64,000 bases of DNA from Flavobacterium glaciei (GCF_003350545.1 NZ_QQBA01000006.1:112046-176045); one strand, 5' to 3'. Positions 17,257 to 26,443 are shown, counted from the stretch's first letter. The notes: generated by a model from the sequence alone, not told the origin. A program made the numbers and translations.

Positions 17257-17823
17257 TTATTTCCGTTTCATCCTCTTTGGTCCATACCAGAGCCAGAATC
17301 CTGTGATGGTAAATATCAAAAGTGCCAGTCCCATGACGGTAGTGTAAACCAGTTTTATAATTCCGTTGCCAGTCTTGAAATAATCATCAAGAATTGATCC
17401 ATCATGTACTTTTTCAATAAAGTCAGACCGTCTTCTTTCAATATGTAATAATTGCCCAGTAGCTCCGTCAAGTTGAATTCCCCAAAAGTTCTCGGCAAAG
17501 ATAAATTTTACCATTCCTTTATCTTTTTTAATCTCAATTCGTTCCAGTTCCAGCGTAGCGTCTTTTGAAATAGAGTCTAATAAAATTTTGCAGGCATTTT
17601 TGTGTAAACTATCTATAGGAAGCCAATCTTTTAAATGTACTGAGGTTCCCTGAAATGATTTTGATTGCAGCAACCCGCCACTATTTTTTTTCCAACCTAA
17701 TAATATTCCTGTGACGGAAACAAAAAAGAAAAAAATAAACAAAAAAGCTCCAGTTGTTCGGTGAATTTTTCTGAATATCCTGAGCAATTTTGCTTGTTGT
17801 TTCCTTTGATTATTTTCGGTCAT
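17257..17823 (-). CDS. PepSY-associated transmembrane protein
   Basis: A 188-residue inner-membrane protein: a basic N-terminus, TM helix about 25-45 (GAFLFIFFFFVSVTGILLGW, starting with the HRTTG motif typical of PepSY_TM proteins), a periplasmic stretch of about 100 residues with the PepSY-like pattern (IQLDGATGQLLHIERRRS), and a second TM near 160-180 (VYTTVMGLALLIFTITGFWLWYG). Longer relatives act as siderophore or heme reductases beside TonB receptors. Here the next genes upstream on the same strand are a TonB receptor with FecR and sigma factor, 230 bp away, so a role in metal uptake is plausible but inferred. Confidence 0.8.
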   Translation of the reverse strand: MTENNQRKQQAKLLRIFRKIHRTTGAFLFIFFFFVSVTGILLGWKKNSGGLLQSKSFQGTSVHLKDWLPIDSLHKNACKILLDSISKDATLELERIEIKKDKGMVKFIFAENFWGIQLDGATGQLLHIERRRSDFIEKVHDGSILDDYFKTGNGIIKLVYTTVMGLALLIFTITGFWLWYGPKRMKRK

Positions 17824-18054
17824 TTTAATTTTTGTGTTTTGATTTAAAGATGGTCTAAAGTCTCTTTTATAATAGTGTAGTTACTGGTTTAAATCGAAGG
17901 CAATAACATATGTAAAAAGTAACAATGTACGAATATACAAAGCAATCTCTAAAATTATCAAAAAATTTATTGGAATAAATCTAAAACCAGTCTTGCCTGT
18001 TTTGAGTTTGACAAAGGATAAAATTATAAATAAGCTTTAAAGTTAAAGCAAATA

Positions 18055-20589
18055 CTAAAAATTTACTCTAAAACTTATATTAGGTGTTAAGCCCAATGAT
18101 TTGTTATCTACCTGAATGGCATCTTTCGAGTCATTTGGATTGACTTTATAATACCTATTGATAATATTATCTTGATTAGTAATATTAATTACACCTGCAG
18201 TAAACGAAGCCTTAATAGATTCCGATAGATTGAAATGATAATTCAAAGAAGCATCTAATCGTATGAAATTATCAAGATTTTCACTGTTTGGAGAATCATA
18301 GTTTACCAGAGTATTATTTCCGTTTATAACGGTTTCATTATTATCAATTGGTTTTGTAAAAGGCTGACCATTTCTCAATACACCACCAACTGCTACTTTT
18401 AGATTTTTAGTAATATCATAATTAAAACCAAGCGATACTGAATGTCTTATATCAACATTATTAGGAAATGTTGAAGGGGTAAAAGTATCAAATTCATAAT
18501 TATTTGTACTAAACGTGTAACTCACCCAAACGCTATATTGACGCGCAGTTTTATTGGCCAAAAATTCTAAACCCTTAGCTGTGTAACTTCCATTTGCGGT
18601 CTCATACTGAAAACGGTTATAGAAACCCTGATTAGAAGCGGTAATGCCATCAACAATTTTATAAAAAGCTGTGGCCTCGATATTTAGTTTGTTTTTATTG
18701 AATTCCATACCAAAAGAACCTTGTTTGCTTGTGGCAATTGGAATGTCTTTATCATTTACTAAAACCCAACGTCTTTTTTCAACACCTAAAAAATCATCTT
18801 CAAAATCCACGATTTGAGTAGTGGATTGATTTTTAAATTCCCCTTCTAATTTTATAGCGAATAGATTTGATAATTTTTGTCGAATGTTTATTCTTGGCTC
18901 GACCAAAAGTTTTTCGAATTTTTGAAAATAATTCAAACGCATTCCAACTCTTAGGTAAGTTTTATCGTTATTAAATTCTACTTCAGAAAACAAGGCATGG
19001 TTCAACAAAACATCTTTTTTGGTACTCGAGAAAAATGGAGCACTAACAGTGGTTTGATTCAACATTCCTGTTTCATTAAATTGATACCCAAACAACAAAT
19101 TTAAGTGGTCATTTTTTTTGTAATTGGTATTGATTTTAGCGCCAGTTTCTAGCACTTCATTGGCTTCTGTCAAGCGCTGATCCGTTTCTACTCTGTAATC
19201 AGTAGCATCAATATTGTATCTGGAGAAGTAAGTGATAAAGTTTGAACTTAGTTTTGAATTCCATTGTGCTTTCCAATTCCCGCCGTAACCAATATTTTTC
19301 TGGGATAAATTACTGGTTTTAGATTGGGTTTGGGTTGTATTGATGCGACGTTCCGAATAATCTAAAGCGTTATTGATACCAATGATATTTGCTCTGAATT
19401 GATGTTTTTCGTTTAAATCAAAAAGTAGCTTAGCCGTATAATCATAAAAATAAAAATCAGATGATGTATCATGCTGGTCACTATCTGCATTGATTTCAGT
19501 ATCCTGAAAACTACGTTCAAAGTATTTAGTGTATGTAGGTGATTTAAGCAAATCAGTAATCGAACGACGTCCTGAAATATGTAGTTCTAATTTTTTAGTT
19601 ATAGGAATTTCTAAATAGGTTTCAGCGCTAATAGAGTTAATTCCTGCTCCTCCAGAAAAGGTATTGGTGACTACATCTTTCGTATGCATATTGATTGTGC
19701 TGGATACGCCATCACTATATTCAGCACTTGTTCCGTTTTTACTAACGATAACTTTGTTCGTAAGATTAGGATTGTAGGGAGATATTAATCCGAAAAAATG
19801 TCCAGAATGGTACATTTTGATATTATCCCAAAGTACTAAATTCTGATCGTTTGTTCCGCCTCGCACATTTATGTTTGCGATGCTTTCATTAGTGCTTTCT
19901 ACCCCAGGAAGTACTTGAACGGATTGCAAAATATCAGGTTCTATTAATCCTGGAAGAATTCCGAATTTTTTAGTATTTAAAACGGTACTTCCATCTAGGT
20001 ATTTTTGTAATCCTGGCGTTAAATACACATTTATCAAAACCTGATTTAGCTCTTCATTTTTTGTAGGTAGAACAATTTCCTTGCAATTGTTTTGTGCAGA
20101 AAATAATTCGTAAGCCGAAATTAGTTTGGATTCAAAACCCATATACGAAATGGTCAGCGTTGCATTTATTGGAATATTCTGCAATTTGAATGTACCATTT
20201 CTATCTGTTAATGTGCTTCTTCCGATATTGTTTACAAAAATGGATGCGCCAACTAAAAGAGATTTCATATCATCAGAAAAAACTATACCACAAACCGATA
20301 TTGCTTTGTTTAAAACAGAAACGGTAACATATCGGTCGTCTAAAGCTTTAAAATTCAGTAGTGTTTTCGAGTTTAGAAAATCAATAGTTTCCTTTAATGT
20401 AAAGGTAACTTTTGGTTTTTCAATTGAAATATTTGCTACATCTTCAACAGCATACGAAAACTTGATGTTAAATTGTTTTTCGAGAGTAATAATTACCTCA
20501 CTTAAAGGTATTTTTTTTGTTGAATTTTGTCCAAGACAAATACTGCCACTAAAAAGTAACGCAAAAATCAACCATTTATTTAGCACCAT
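18055..20589 (-). CDS. TonB-dependent receptor with N-terminal STN signalling domain
   Basis: An 844-residue outer-membrane active transporter of the FecA type. Order of parts: signal peptide (LIFALLFSGSICLG), STN (secretin/TonB short N-terminal) domain about residues 25-95, which contacts FecR, carboxypeptidase-like regulatory domain about 110-190 (VGASIFVNNIGRSTLTDRNG), plug near 195-330 (NINVRGGTNDQNLVLWDN), then a 22-strand-type barrel ending in ISFRVNF with a terminal Phe. It overlaps fecR by 14 bp, so the two are translationally coupled. With the ECF sigma factor they form a cell-surface signalling set. There is no SusD partner, so glycan import is less likely than metal-chelate or small-ligand uptake. 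The ligand is unknown. Confidence 0.92.
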   Translation of the reverse strand: MVLNKWLIFALLFSGSICLGQNSTKKIPLSEVIITLEKQFNIKFSYAVEDVANISIEKPKVTFTLKETIDFLNSKTLLNFKALDDRYVTVSVLNKAISVCGIVFSDDMKSLLVGASIFVNNIGRSTLTDRNGTFKLQNIPINATLTISYMGFESKLISAYELFSAQNNCKEIVLPTKNEELNQVLINVYLTPGLQKYLDGSTVLNTKKFGILPGLIEPDILQSVQVLPGVESTNESIANINVRGGTNDQNLVLWDNIKMYHSGHFFGLISPYNPNLTNKVIVSKNGTSAEYSDGVSSTINMHTKDVVTNTFSGGAGINSISAETYLEIPITKKLELHISGRRSITDLLKSPTYTKYFERSFQDTEINADSDQHDTSSDFYFYDYTAKLLFDLNEKHQFRANIIGINNALDYSERRINTTQTQSKTSNLSQKNIGYGGNWKAQWNSKLSSNFITYFSRYNIDATDYRVETDQRLTEANEVLETGAKINTNYKKNDHLNLLFGYQFNETGMLNQTTVSAPFFSSTKKDVLLNHALFSEVEFNNDKTYLRVGMRLNYFQKFEKLLVEPRINIRQKLSNLFAIKLEGEFKNQSTTQIVDFEDDFLGVEKRRWVLVNDKDIPIATSKQGSFGMEFNKNKLNIEATAFYKIVDGITASNQGFYNRFQYETANGSYTAKGLEFLANKTARQYSVWVSYTFSTNNYEFDTFTPSTFPNNVDIRHSVSLGFNYDITKNLKVAVGGVLRNGQPFTKPIDNNETVINGNNTLVNYDSPNSENLDNFIRLDASLNYHFNLSESIKASFTAGVINITNQDNIINRYYKVNPNDSKDAIQVDNKSLGLTPNISFRVNF

Positions 20590-21490
20590 AGTTGTAAAAT
20601 AAAACAGTTTTGCCTTGAATCTTGTAACTTAATTTTAGCGGAATTGTAATCGCTTGAAGGGCTATTTCTTTATTAGTGTGGGTAAAACTTCCCGTAAAAA
20701 GTTTTGAAGTATCGACACTTTCTACTTTAATTTTTATATCGTATTGACGTTCCAACTCTGCAATAACTTGATCTAATGGAATCTTAGTAAAGCTCGATTC
20801 TTGTTGAATCCACGAAGGGTTTTGGCCATTAAAATCTTCAACGTTTTCAATGGTGCCATTTATAACTCGGAAGGTTTTTCCTGGAGGTAAATTAATAGTT
20901 TTATTATTATAAGTTACACTTACCAAACCTTCGTAGCAATTTACTTCAAAATAGTTTTTGCGTTCTTTTACGTTAAATTGCGTTCCTAAAACGGTTACAA
21001 CTCCTGCGGTTGTATTTACACTAAAAGTTTGCCCTTTCTGCACTTTAAAAAAAGCTTCTCCTTCTAGAATTAACGTTCTGCTATCGGCCCATTTTTTCTC
21101 GTTAAAACTTAATTTTGAAGCAGAATTTAATATTACTGTAGAGCTATCTGGAAGAGTAAGTGATTTTGTTTGTGCTAATTGTGTTTCAAATGAAGTAATG
21201 TTATTAAAAAACAAGAAATAGGCAGAGGTTAACATAATGGCAAGAACCGCAGCTACTCTATAAAATGTTTTGAAGTTTAAAGTTCTTACTTTTGTTTTCT
21301 TTTTAGAATGGTTTCGTGCATTGAAAGCTTCCAAGGCAGCGTATGCATCTACTTTTGGAGTATCCAATTGTGTTGCATAATAATTAATCTTTTCAAGTAT
21401 TTGCAAATCTTCGGATTGTTTTAAATCTTCAATTTCTTGGCTTGAAAGCTGATTATTGAACCATTTTAATATATCTTTTTCGTTTTTCAT
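20576..21490 (-). CDS. FecR-family anti-sigma factor
   Basis: A 304-residue single-pass inner-membrane regulator that holds the ECF sigma factor and receives the signal from the TonB receptor. The N-terminal cytoplasmic part (ILKWFNNQLSSQEIEDLKQS) binds sigma; TM helix near residues 72-95 (VAAVLAIMLTSAYFLFF); periplasmic FecR domain about 100-215 (LPDSSTVILNSASKL, GEAFFKVQKGQTFSVNTTAG, VTVLGTQFNV), then a DUF4974 C-terminal domain about 230-300 (TKIPLDQVIAELERQYDIKI). This is the Bacteroidetes arrangement. It lies 60 bp downstream of the sigma gene and overlaps the receptor gene. Confidence 0.93.
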   Translation of the reverse strand: MKNEKDILKWFNNQLSSQEIEDLKQSEDLQILEKINYYATQLDTPKVDAYAALEAFNARNHSKKKTKVRTLNFKTFYRVAAVLAIMLTSAYFLFFNNITSFETQLAQTKSLTLPDSSTVILNSASKLSFNEKKWADSRTLILEGEAFFKVQKGQTFSVNTTAGVVTVLGTQFNVKERKNYFEVNCYEGLVSVTYNNKTINLPPGKTFRVINGTIENVEDFNGQNPSWIQQESSFTKIPLDQVIAELERQYDIKIKVESVDTSKLFTGSFTHTNKEIALQAITIPLKLSYKIQGKTVLFYNYGAK

Positions 21491-21550
21491 TTCTATATCT
21501 ATATGTATAAGACAACTAACTTTTAAATTACCCTACAGATTAATGATTTA

Positions 21551-22081
21551 TTATATATTTTCTATTTGGGCTTTTAAAATTTGGAGTGCCCCAGACATTC
21601 TTTTTTCAACTGTTTTTTGAGAAATATCGAGTAATTCAGCTATTTCCCGATACTTTTTTCCCTCTATTCGATTTAATAAAAAAACTTCCCGTTGTACTTC
21701 GCTTAATGATGCAATCGCTTTGGTGAGTTTTTGTTTAAATTCTTCTTCTTCAAATAAATATTCGGGACTTTGATTATTAGTGTCTAAGTTTGAGGCATCT
21801 TTTACATACCTCAATACTACTTTTTGATGCTTTATGTTATTTAGGAATAAATTATTAATACAGGTAAACAAATAGGTCTTGACCTTGCTAAAGTCAATTT
21901 TAGAACAATTCTCCCAAATTTTGGTAAACGCATCTTGCACTAAATCTAAAGCAGCTTCTTCATCACCACATTTGTAGTATGCAAAATTATTTGCTGATTG
22001 TAAGTGCTTTAAGTAAAAGTCTCTAAAGTGATTTTCTTCGCAAAGGGTACTTTTTTCGTAGCTCATGGAGTATAAATTCAT
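21551..22081 (-). CDS. ECF RNA polymerase sigma-70 factor (FecI-like)
   Basis: Group IV sigma factor of the Bacteroidetes FecI type. Region 2 carries FAYYKCGDEEAALDLVQDAFTKIWENC, and region 4 carries LSEVQREVFLLNRIEGKKYREIAELL with the HTH ISQKTVEKRMSGAL. I start it at the ATG 22079-22081 (MNLYSMSYEKS); a second ATG at 22064-22066 (MSYEKS) is equally possible. An upstream extension to 22123 would add MLFKKIFYIYTLQK, which does not look like sigma sequence. It is first in a sigma/anti-sigma/receptor operon. It faces away from the lipoprotein gene at 22329, so one intergenic region could hold promoters for both. Confidence 0.92.
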   Translation of the reverse strand: MNLYSMSYEKSTLCEENHFRDFYLKHLQSANNFAYYKCGDEEAALDLVQDAFTKIWENCSKIDFSKVKTYLFTCINNLFLNNIKHQKVVLRYVKDASNLDTNNQSPEYLFEEEEFKQKLTKAIASLSEVQREVFLLNRIEGKKYREIAELLDISQKTVEKRMSGALQILKAQIENI

Positions 22082-22328
22082 TTTTTGTAGGGTGTAAATG
22101 TAAAATATTTTTTTAAAAAGCAATTGTTATAACGTTAATTGCTTTTTTTGTGTAAAATATTTATAATCTTAAGTATTTGATTTATTGATATTTATGAATT
22201 TATTTGTAATGGTTTATATTTTTTTTAAAAATTTCTATAGGGTAAAAATAAGTATAGTTGTCTTACTAATAGAAAGGCGTTAAAAAACATCGCTTGTAAA
22301 TATAAAAAATACATTAAATTTGAAAATT

Positions 22329-23372
22329 ATGAAAAAATTAAAAATTGTTACAGGAATTGCATTGATGACAATCTTAGGTTTTACATCATGCCAAAGTGAA
22401 ATTGATGAAGTACAAGGAGAAAATCCAAATACGAATTCAGCTAATTCAACTACAACTACTAACCTTAAACGTACTGCTATGTACGATGGTTCGTTTGATG
22501 ATTTCTTGGATGGAGCATCATGTTCCTCTATTGTATTACCGGCTACGGCTAAAGTTAACGGGGTTCAAGTTTCTATTTTAAGTCAATTAGATTACCAACA
22601 GGTTATTTCTATTTTAGGAAAGTTTAACGATGATCAAGATACTGTTGTTTTACAATTTCCTTTAAAAGTAAGATTAAATAATTATACAGATGTAGCAGTA
22701 GCTAATCAAACGGAGTATAATGCAATTCTTAATGCATGTAAATCAGCAGAAGCTTCAAGTCAAGATGCTATTTCATCAGTCAATATCAGTTTTCCAATTA
22801 CAATTTTAACCTACAATTTAAGTTTGCAACAAACAGGAAGTATTGTAATAACATCCAAACAACAATTATATGCGTATATGTCTAAAGTAAGTAGCACGGA
22901 ATTATTTTCGGTAAACTACCCAATTTCACTGACAATTGCGGACGGAACAAAAATGACTATTTCCAGTGATGCTGAATTGCAAGCCGCTATAAATGCATCA
23001 TTAAAAACAGAAGCAGCGATGGCAGCAGCAGTTCAAAATGGAAAAAAGTTAGAAACAATTTTAGTTAATGGAAAGTTCAAGGTAGATTCATTTATTAGTT
23101 CAGGAGTAAATTCAGCAAATAATTATAAAGATTTCACGATTGATTTCGCAAATAATTTATCTGTAAAAGCTGTAAATTTGGTAAATACTACTGTAAATGG
23201 GACTTATGCTGTAAGCTCGGAATTAGATGTTTTTCTAAAACTAAATTTTTCTGGTGATGCTTCGTTTACATTATTAAATAATAGATGGAAAGTAACAAGT
23301 TTTACTGCTTCTACAATAACATTGCAAAGCTCTACTAATGCAGCAGTAAAATTAGTTTTGAAACAAATATAG
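22329..23372 (+). CDS. Lipoprotein of unknown function
   Basis: A 347-residue exported lipoprotein: MKKLKIVTGIALMTILGFTSC gives a type II signal peptide with lipobox FTSC, followed by a Ser/Thr/Asn-rich linker (NPNTNSANSTTTT). The body has internally similar units (VVLQFPLKVRLNNYTDVAVANQTEY; SFPITILTYNLSLQQTGSIVITSKQQ; NYPISLTIADGTKMTISSDAEL), each a beta-rich stretch followed by a short helix. That suggests two or three repeated domains. I do not recognise a named family. The start is the ATG at 22329; a TTG nine bases upstream is less likely. It is divergent from the FecI operon and followed by the protease gene. A hairpin separates the two. Confidence 0.8.
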   Translation: MKKLKIVTGIALMTILGFTSCQSEIDEVQGENPNTNSANSTTTTNLKRTAMYDGSFDDFLDGASCSSIVLPATAKVNGVQVSILSQLDYQQVISILGKFNDDQDTVVLQFPLKVRLNNYTDVAVANQTEYNAILNACKSAEASSQDAISSVNISFPITILTYNLSLQQTGSIVITSKQQLYAYMSKVSSTELFSVNYPISLTIADGTKMTISSDAELQAAINASLKTEAAMAAAVQNGKKLETILVNGKFKVDSFISSGVNSANNYKDFTIDFANNLSVKAVNLVNTTVNGTYAVSSELDVFLKLNFSGDASFTLLNNRWKVTSFTASTITLQSSTNAAVKLVLKQI

Positions 23373-23393
23373 CTAGATTTAAGTTAGTAGTTT

Positions 23394-23433
23394 AATAAGA
23401 ACAGCTACTTAAAATAGTGCAGCTGTTCTTATT
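23394..23433 (+). terminator. Terminator-like hairpin after the lipoprotein gene
   Basis: 13-bp stem AATAAGAACAGCT / AGCTGTTCTTATT with a 14-base loop, 20 bp after the lipoprotein stop and 28 bp before the protease ATG. The following T tract is weak, so attenuation rather than full termination is possible. Confidence 0.6.
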
Positions 23434-23460
23434 TATATAAACTTAATAATAAAAGTAATA

Positions 23461-24237
23461 ATGAAAAAAGTAATTTATTTACTAACGATTGGTTTATTGC
23501 TCTCTGTAGTATCATGTTCAAAAGAAGATGATACAATAGATAATCCAGTAGCAATAAATCCATTAACGAATAAACAGCCAACGGGAAGTTCTTCAAACGA
23601 TTTGTTATCTGATAAAAAGTTCAAAAGCATGGTTGTTGAAGTGGTATTTGTAGCTGGTTTTGAACCAAGCAGTACTACTATCAATAATTTTGTAAATTTT
23701 CTTAAAGCTAGAACAAACAAACCAAACGGTATAAGTGTTATAAAACGTTCCATTCCTTCTCCAGGAATTTCGCCATACACTAATGAGGAGATTGTAAATA
23801 TAGAAGATGCGAATAGAACAAAATTTAACAATGCTGATGAAATAGCTGTTTGGGCATTTTTTACAGATGGAAAATCTTCTAAAGACACAGATACTTCGGT
23901 AATTCTTGGGACGGCGTACAGAAATACTTCTTTTGTTATATTTGAACAAACTATTCATGGTTTAAGTGACAGTCCTTTTAAACCGAGTAGAAGTTTATTA
24001 GAAACAACGGTCATCACACATGAATTTGGACATATATTAGGATTGACAAATCTTGGTACAGCCTTACAAAGCAATCACGAAGATGCCGAACATCCAAAAC
24101 ATTGTATTGAAAAAAAGTGTTTGATGTATTGGTCTTCAGAAACTGGAGGTGGTATTTCCAGTATGGTTTCAGGTGGTACAGCTCCACAATTAGATGCTCA
24201 ATGTATTGCAGATTTACGTGCCAATGGAGGAAAATAA
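23461..24237 (+). CDS. Lipoprotein metalloprotease, archaemetzincin-like
   Basis: A 258-residue secreted lipoprotein (lipobox SVVSC) with a zinc-protease site HEFGHILGLTN near residue 187. Downstream comes the pattern C-x4-C-x-M (CIEKKCLMYW), which resembles the archaemetzincin motif (HExxHxxGxxxCxxxxCxM) and gives the metzincin Met-turn. The third ligand would be one of the histidines in NHEDAEHPKH rather than the usual HExxHxxGxxH histidine. Flavobacterial homologues are often named membrane metalloprotease. It lies between an unknown lipoprotein and a porin-like gene on the same strand; the porin ATG is 35 bp after this stop, so they are probably co-transcribed. Confidence 0.82.
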   Translation: MKKVIYLLTIGLLLSVVSCSKEDDTIDNPVAINPLTNKQPTGSSSNDLLSDKKFKSMVVEVVFVAGFEPSSTTINNFVNFLKARTNKPNGISVIKRSIPSPGISPYTNEEIVNIEDANRTKFNNADEIAVWAFFTDGKSSKDTDTSVILGTAYRNTSFVIFEQTIHGLSDSPFKPSRSLLETTVITHEFGHILGLTNLGTALQSNHEDAEHPKHCIEKKCLMYWSSETGGGISSMVSGGTAPQLDAQCIADLRANGGK

Positions 24238-24272
24238 AAGTATAATTTGAATAATCATAAAAACAGAAAAAC

Positions 24273-24854
24273 ATGAAATTAAAACAGATTACAATTGCTT
24301 TATTCTTGGGTGTTATAGGAACAATTAATGCGCAAGACAGTACAATTCCTAAATCGAATGGAGGAATTAAAGGAGGTTATAATTTAGCCGCAGTAAGTTT
24401 TGACGGAGATGGAGAAACAGAGCAGCGACATGGTTTTCATATAGGAGTTTATGGTGAGTCATTTATTAGTGAAAGTTTTTCTATTCAACCTGAATTAATG
24501 TATTCTCAACAAGGATACGAGATTACAAATAGTAGTGGAACTTTTACGCAAAAGTTAGATTACATTAATTTACCATTAATGCTTAAAGCTTATCCTTCTA
24601 AAAATTTCTTTTTTGAGGCGGGTCCACAAATTGGATTAGCAATTTCGCATAAAGAAGAATATGATGGTCTTTTTAGTGGGTCACAAGAGTATGATCCTAA
24701 TAATTTTGATTGGGGTATGAATTTTGGAGGAGGATTTAAAACGGATTCCGGTGTCAGTCTGGGAGTACGTTATCATTTAGGTTTAGGCGATTTATATGAT
24801 GATGGCAAAGCTCAAAACAGAGTATTGCAGTTCTCATTAGGGTTTGATTTATAA
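24273..24854 (+). CDS. Porin-family outer-membrane beta-barrel protein (PorT-like)
   Basis: A 193-residue protein with signal peptide (ITIALFLGVIGTINAQ) and an eight-stranded barrel pattern: GGIKGGYNLAAVSF, FHIGVYGESFISESFSIQPELMY, LDYINLPLMLKAYP, FFFEAGPQIGLAIS, GMNFGGGFKTDSGVSLGVRYHLGL, RVLQFSLGFDL. The phrase YINLPLMLKAYP...FFFEAGPQIG is characteristic of the outer-membrane beta-barrel/PorT domain of Bacteroidetes. It is likely structural or a small pore. It is the last gene of the lipoprotein/protease/porin group, closed by a strong terminator. Confidence 0.88.
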   Translation: MKLKQITIALFLGVIGTINAQDSTIPKSNGGIKGGYNLAAVSFDGDGETEQRHGFHIGVYGESFISESFSIQPELMYSQQGYEITNSSGTFTQKLDYINLPLMLKAYPSKNFFFEAGPQIGLAISHKEEYDGLFSGSQEYDPNNFDWGMNFGGGFKTDSGVSLGVRYHLGLGDLYDDGKAQNRVLQFSLGFDL

Positions 24855-24877
24855 TCGTAAATAGGTGTCAAAAACAG

Positions 24878-24911
24878 AATGCCCAAGAAATTTTCTTGGG
24901 CATTTTTTTAT
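24878..24911 (+). terminator. Rho-independent terminator of the porin gene
   Basis: AATGCCCAAGAAA / TTTCTTGGGCATT hairpin followed by a T run, 24 bp after the stop. The convergent gene at 24945 may use the opposite face. Confidence 0.88.
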
Positions 24912-24944
24912 ATGTTTCCGAAAGTGAAATTTCTGATTTATCTT

Positions 24945-25841
24945 TTAAAAAGACACTTTATAAATTATTCCTGCGGTGAATTCCCGAGTTAATCCGTCAG
25001 GGCGAACTTCTCGAACTACAAATGGTGTGGCTAAAGATAATTCGATGCTGTTTTTAGTATTAATGGCATACGAACCAATTATATTTCCGTTAATGGTCAA
25101 TCCATCAGAGTTTTTTATGGTTTCTCTATTTCCAAAAGCATTCTCAAAACTATCTTCTCCTAAATGGTAAATCAATAATACATTGGGTTTAAAAGTAAAC
25201 TTTTTATTAGAAGTTTGAAACGTATATGTTGTTCGAAATAAAGCATCAGATTTTCTTTTGAATAAATTAGTGGAAGGAAAATCATCTGTATTAGAGAATT
25301 CCTTGAAATACGAATTTTTATTATTATTGAAAACAGGAATTTGAATGACCGTATTAAAATCCCATTGTTTATAATTAAGATTAAGGCCTGCAATGAAATC
25401 AAAAGTTCCCAAACTAGATTGATAGTCTAAAGGAAGTGAAAACTCATTTATTTTAAGATTTGAACTCGTAAAAGGTATTTTAAAACCCACAAGTGAACTC
25501 CATTGCATATTCATTTTTGGTTTCCAATTGTAATTTCCTATCAAATAGGCATCACCAAAAGCGCCTCGTTCACCAAAACTGCCACTTGCAACAGAATACG
25601 TAATTTTAGAACTTAGCGACAATCGTTCGTTTATAGTTCTGGTATAGGTGATGTAAGGTGAAATGTAAGTGACATCAGCTTCGCCAGCACCAAAAATACT
25701 TCCTATTTCAATCCCGTTTTTTAATTCTTTATCTGAAGTTTGAAAACCGTTTCCAATAGAACAAATTCCGGCATCGCTGCATCCTTGCGCAAAGGAGTTA
25801 GAGAATATCCCAATGGCGATGATTAGCATTAGTTTTTTCAT
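24945..25841 (-). CDS. Outer-membrane beta-barrel protein of unknown function
   Basis: A 298-residue protein with signal peptide (MKKLMLIIAIGIFSNSFAQG) followed by a cysteine pair near the mature N-terminus (CSDAGIC). The rest is amphipathic strands: VTYISPYITYTRTINERLSL, AYLIGNYNWKPKMNMQWSS, FDFIAGLNLNYKQWDFNT, FRTTYTFQTSNKKFTF, and a final FTAGIIYKVSF with C-terminal Phe. It resembles the general transporter/phenol-degradation-type barrel proteins seen in flavobacteria, but I do not recognise a named family. It lies 10 bp after the DM13 gene, so they form an operon. DM13 proteins can be redox or metal-linked, and the Cys pair here could cooperate with it; that is speculation. Confidence 0.75.
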   Translation of the reverse strand: MKKLMLIIAIGIFSNSFAQGCSDAGICSIGNGFQTSDKELKNGIEIGSIFGAGEADVTYISPYITYTRTINERLSLSSKITYSVASGSFGERGAFGDAYLIGNYNWKPKMNMQWSSLVGFKIPFTSSNLKINEFSLPLDYQSSLGTFDFIAGLNLNYKQWDFNTVIQIPVFNNNKNSYFKEFSNTDDFPSTNLFKRKSDALFRTTYTFQTSNKKFTFKPNVLLIYHLGEDSFENAFGNRETIKNSDGLTINGNIIGSYAINTKNSIELSLATPFVVREVRPDGLTREFTAGIIYKVSF

Positions 25842-25851
25842 AAATCATGTT

Positions 25852-26271
25852 TTAATTTTGAGATAATTGTGCTACTGCAAAAAGATGACTGTATTGTTGG
25901 CAGTGAATTAGTACATATTTATAGGCAGAAACATTAATCTGCGTTGGAATTGCATATACCGTGGAAGATGTTAAATTGCCTAGGTTTACAAAATCTGTAG
26001 GGGTGATGTTTTTAGATAGGTATACTTTCAAATCAGGACCACTGGAAACACTGAAATCTTCTAATCGAACTTCATTCTGATTTCCATTCAAATAAATTTT
26101 AGCCGAACCGGTAACTTTAATTCCTGATGTTGGCATGAAATTACCCGTAGCAATTGGAGGTGTATTTTCAGGAATTGGAGTGCTTAACTCAGCATCACGG
26201 GTCAAATCGCCTTCAACTTCGCAAGAAAGTAGAAGCAATGAAAGAGGTAGTAGAAAAACAATTTTTTTCAT
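25852..26271 (-). CDS. DM13-domain lipoprotein
   Basis: A 139-residue lipoprotein: MKKIVFLLPLSLLLLSC has lipobox LLSC. After a Pro-rich linker (PIPENTPPIATGNF) comes a DM13 domain: GIKVTGSAKIYLNGNQNEVRLEDFSVSSGPDLKVYLS and the terminal IHCQQYSHLFAVAQL, with the single domain Cys the family proposes as redox-active. I start it at the ATG 26269-26271, since the longer alternative places ten non-signal residues in front. It is the first gene of a two-gene operon with the barrel protein. The function of bacterial DM13 proteins is not settled. Confidence 0.85.
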   Translation of the reverse strand: MKKIVFLLPLSLLLLSCEVEGDLTRDAELSTPIPENTPPIATGNFMPTSGIKVTGSAKIYLNGNQNEVRLEDFSVSSGPDLKVYLSKNITPTDFVNLGNLTSSTVYAIPTQINVSAYKYVLIHCQQYSHLFAVAQLSQN

Positions 26272-26443
26272 AGCTAAAATGTTTTTTAATTCGTTAATCA
26301 AATATAAAACGAATGAAAATTATAGTTTGTCAGCTACTTTACATTTGGGTCATGTTTATTGATTTATTTGATATCAGTATTAACAAAAATTGAAAATGAC
26401 TATTTAGTAAAAATCAATATCTTTGAAATCAAATTAGACAGCG

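Noticed and set aside
22124..22328. Possible promoter TAAATTTG at 22315-22322 for the lipoprotein gene
   Set aside because: Only 7 bp before the ATG, so it would give a nearly leaderless message; not convincing.
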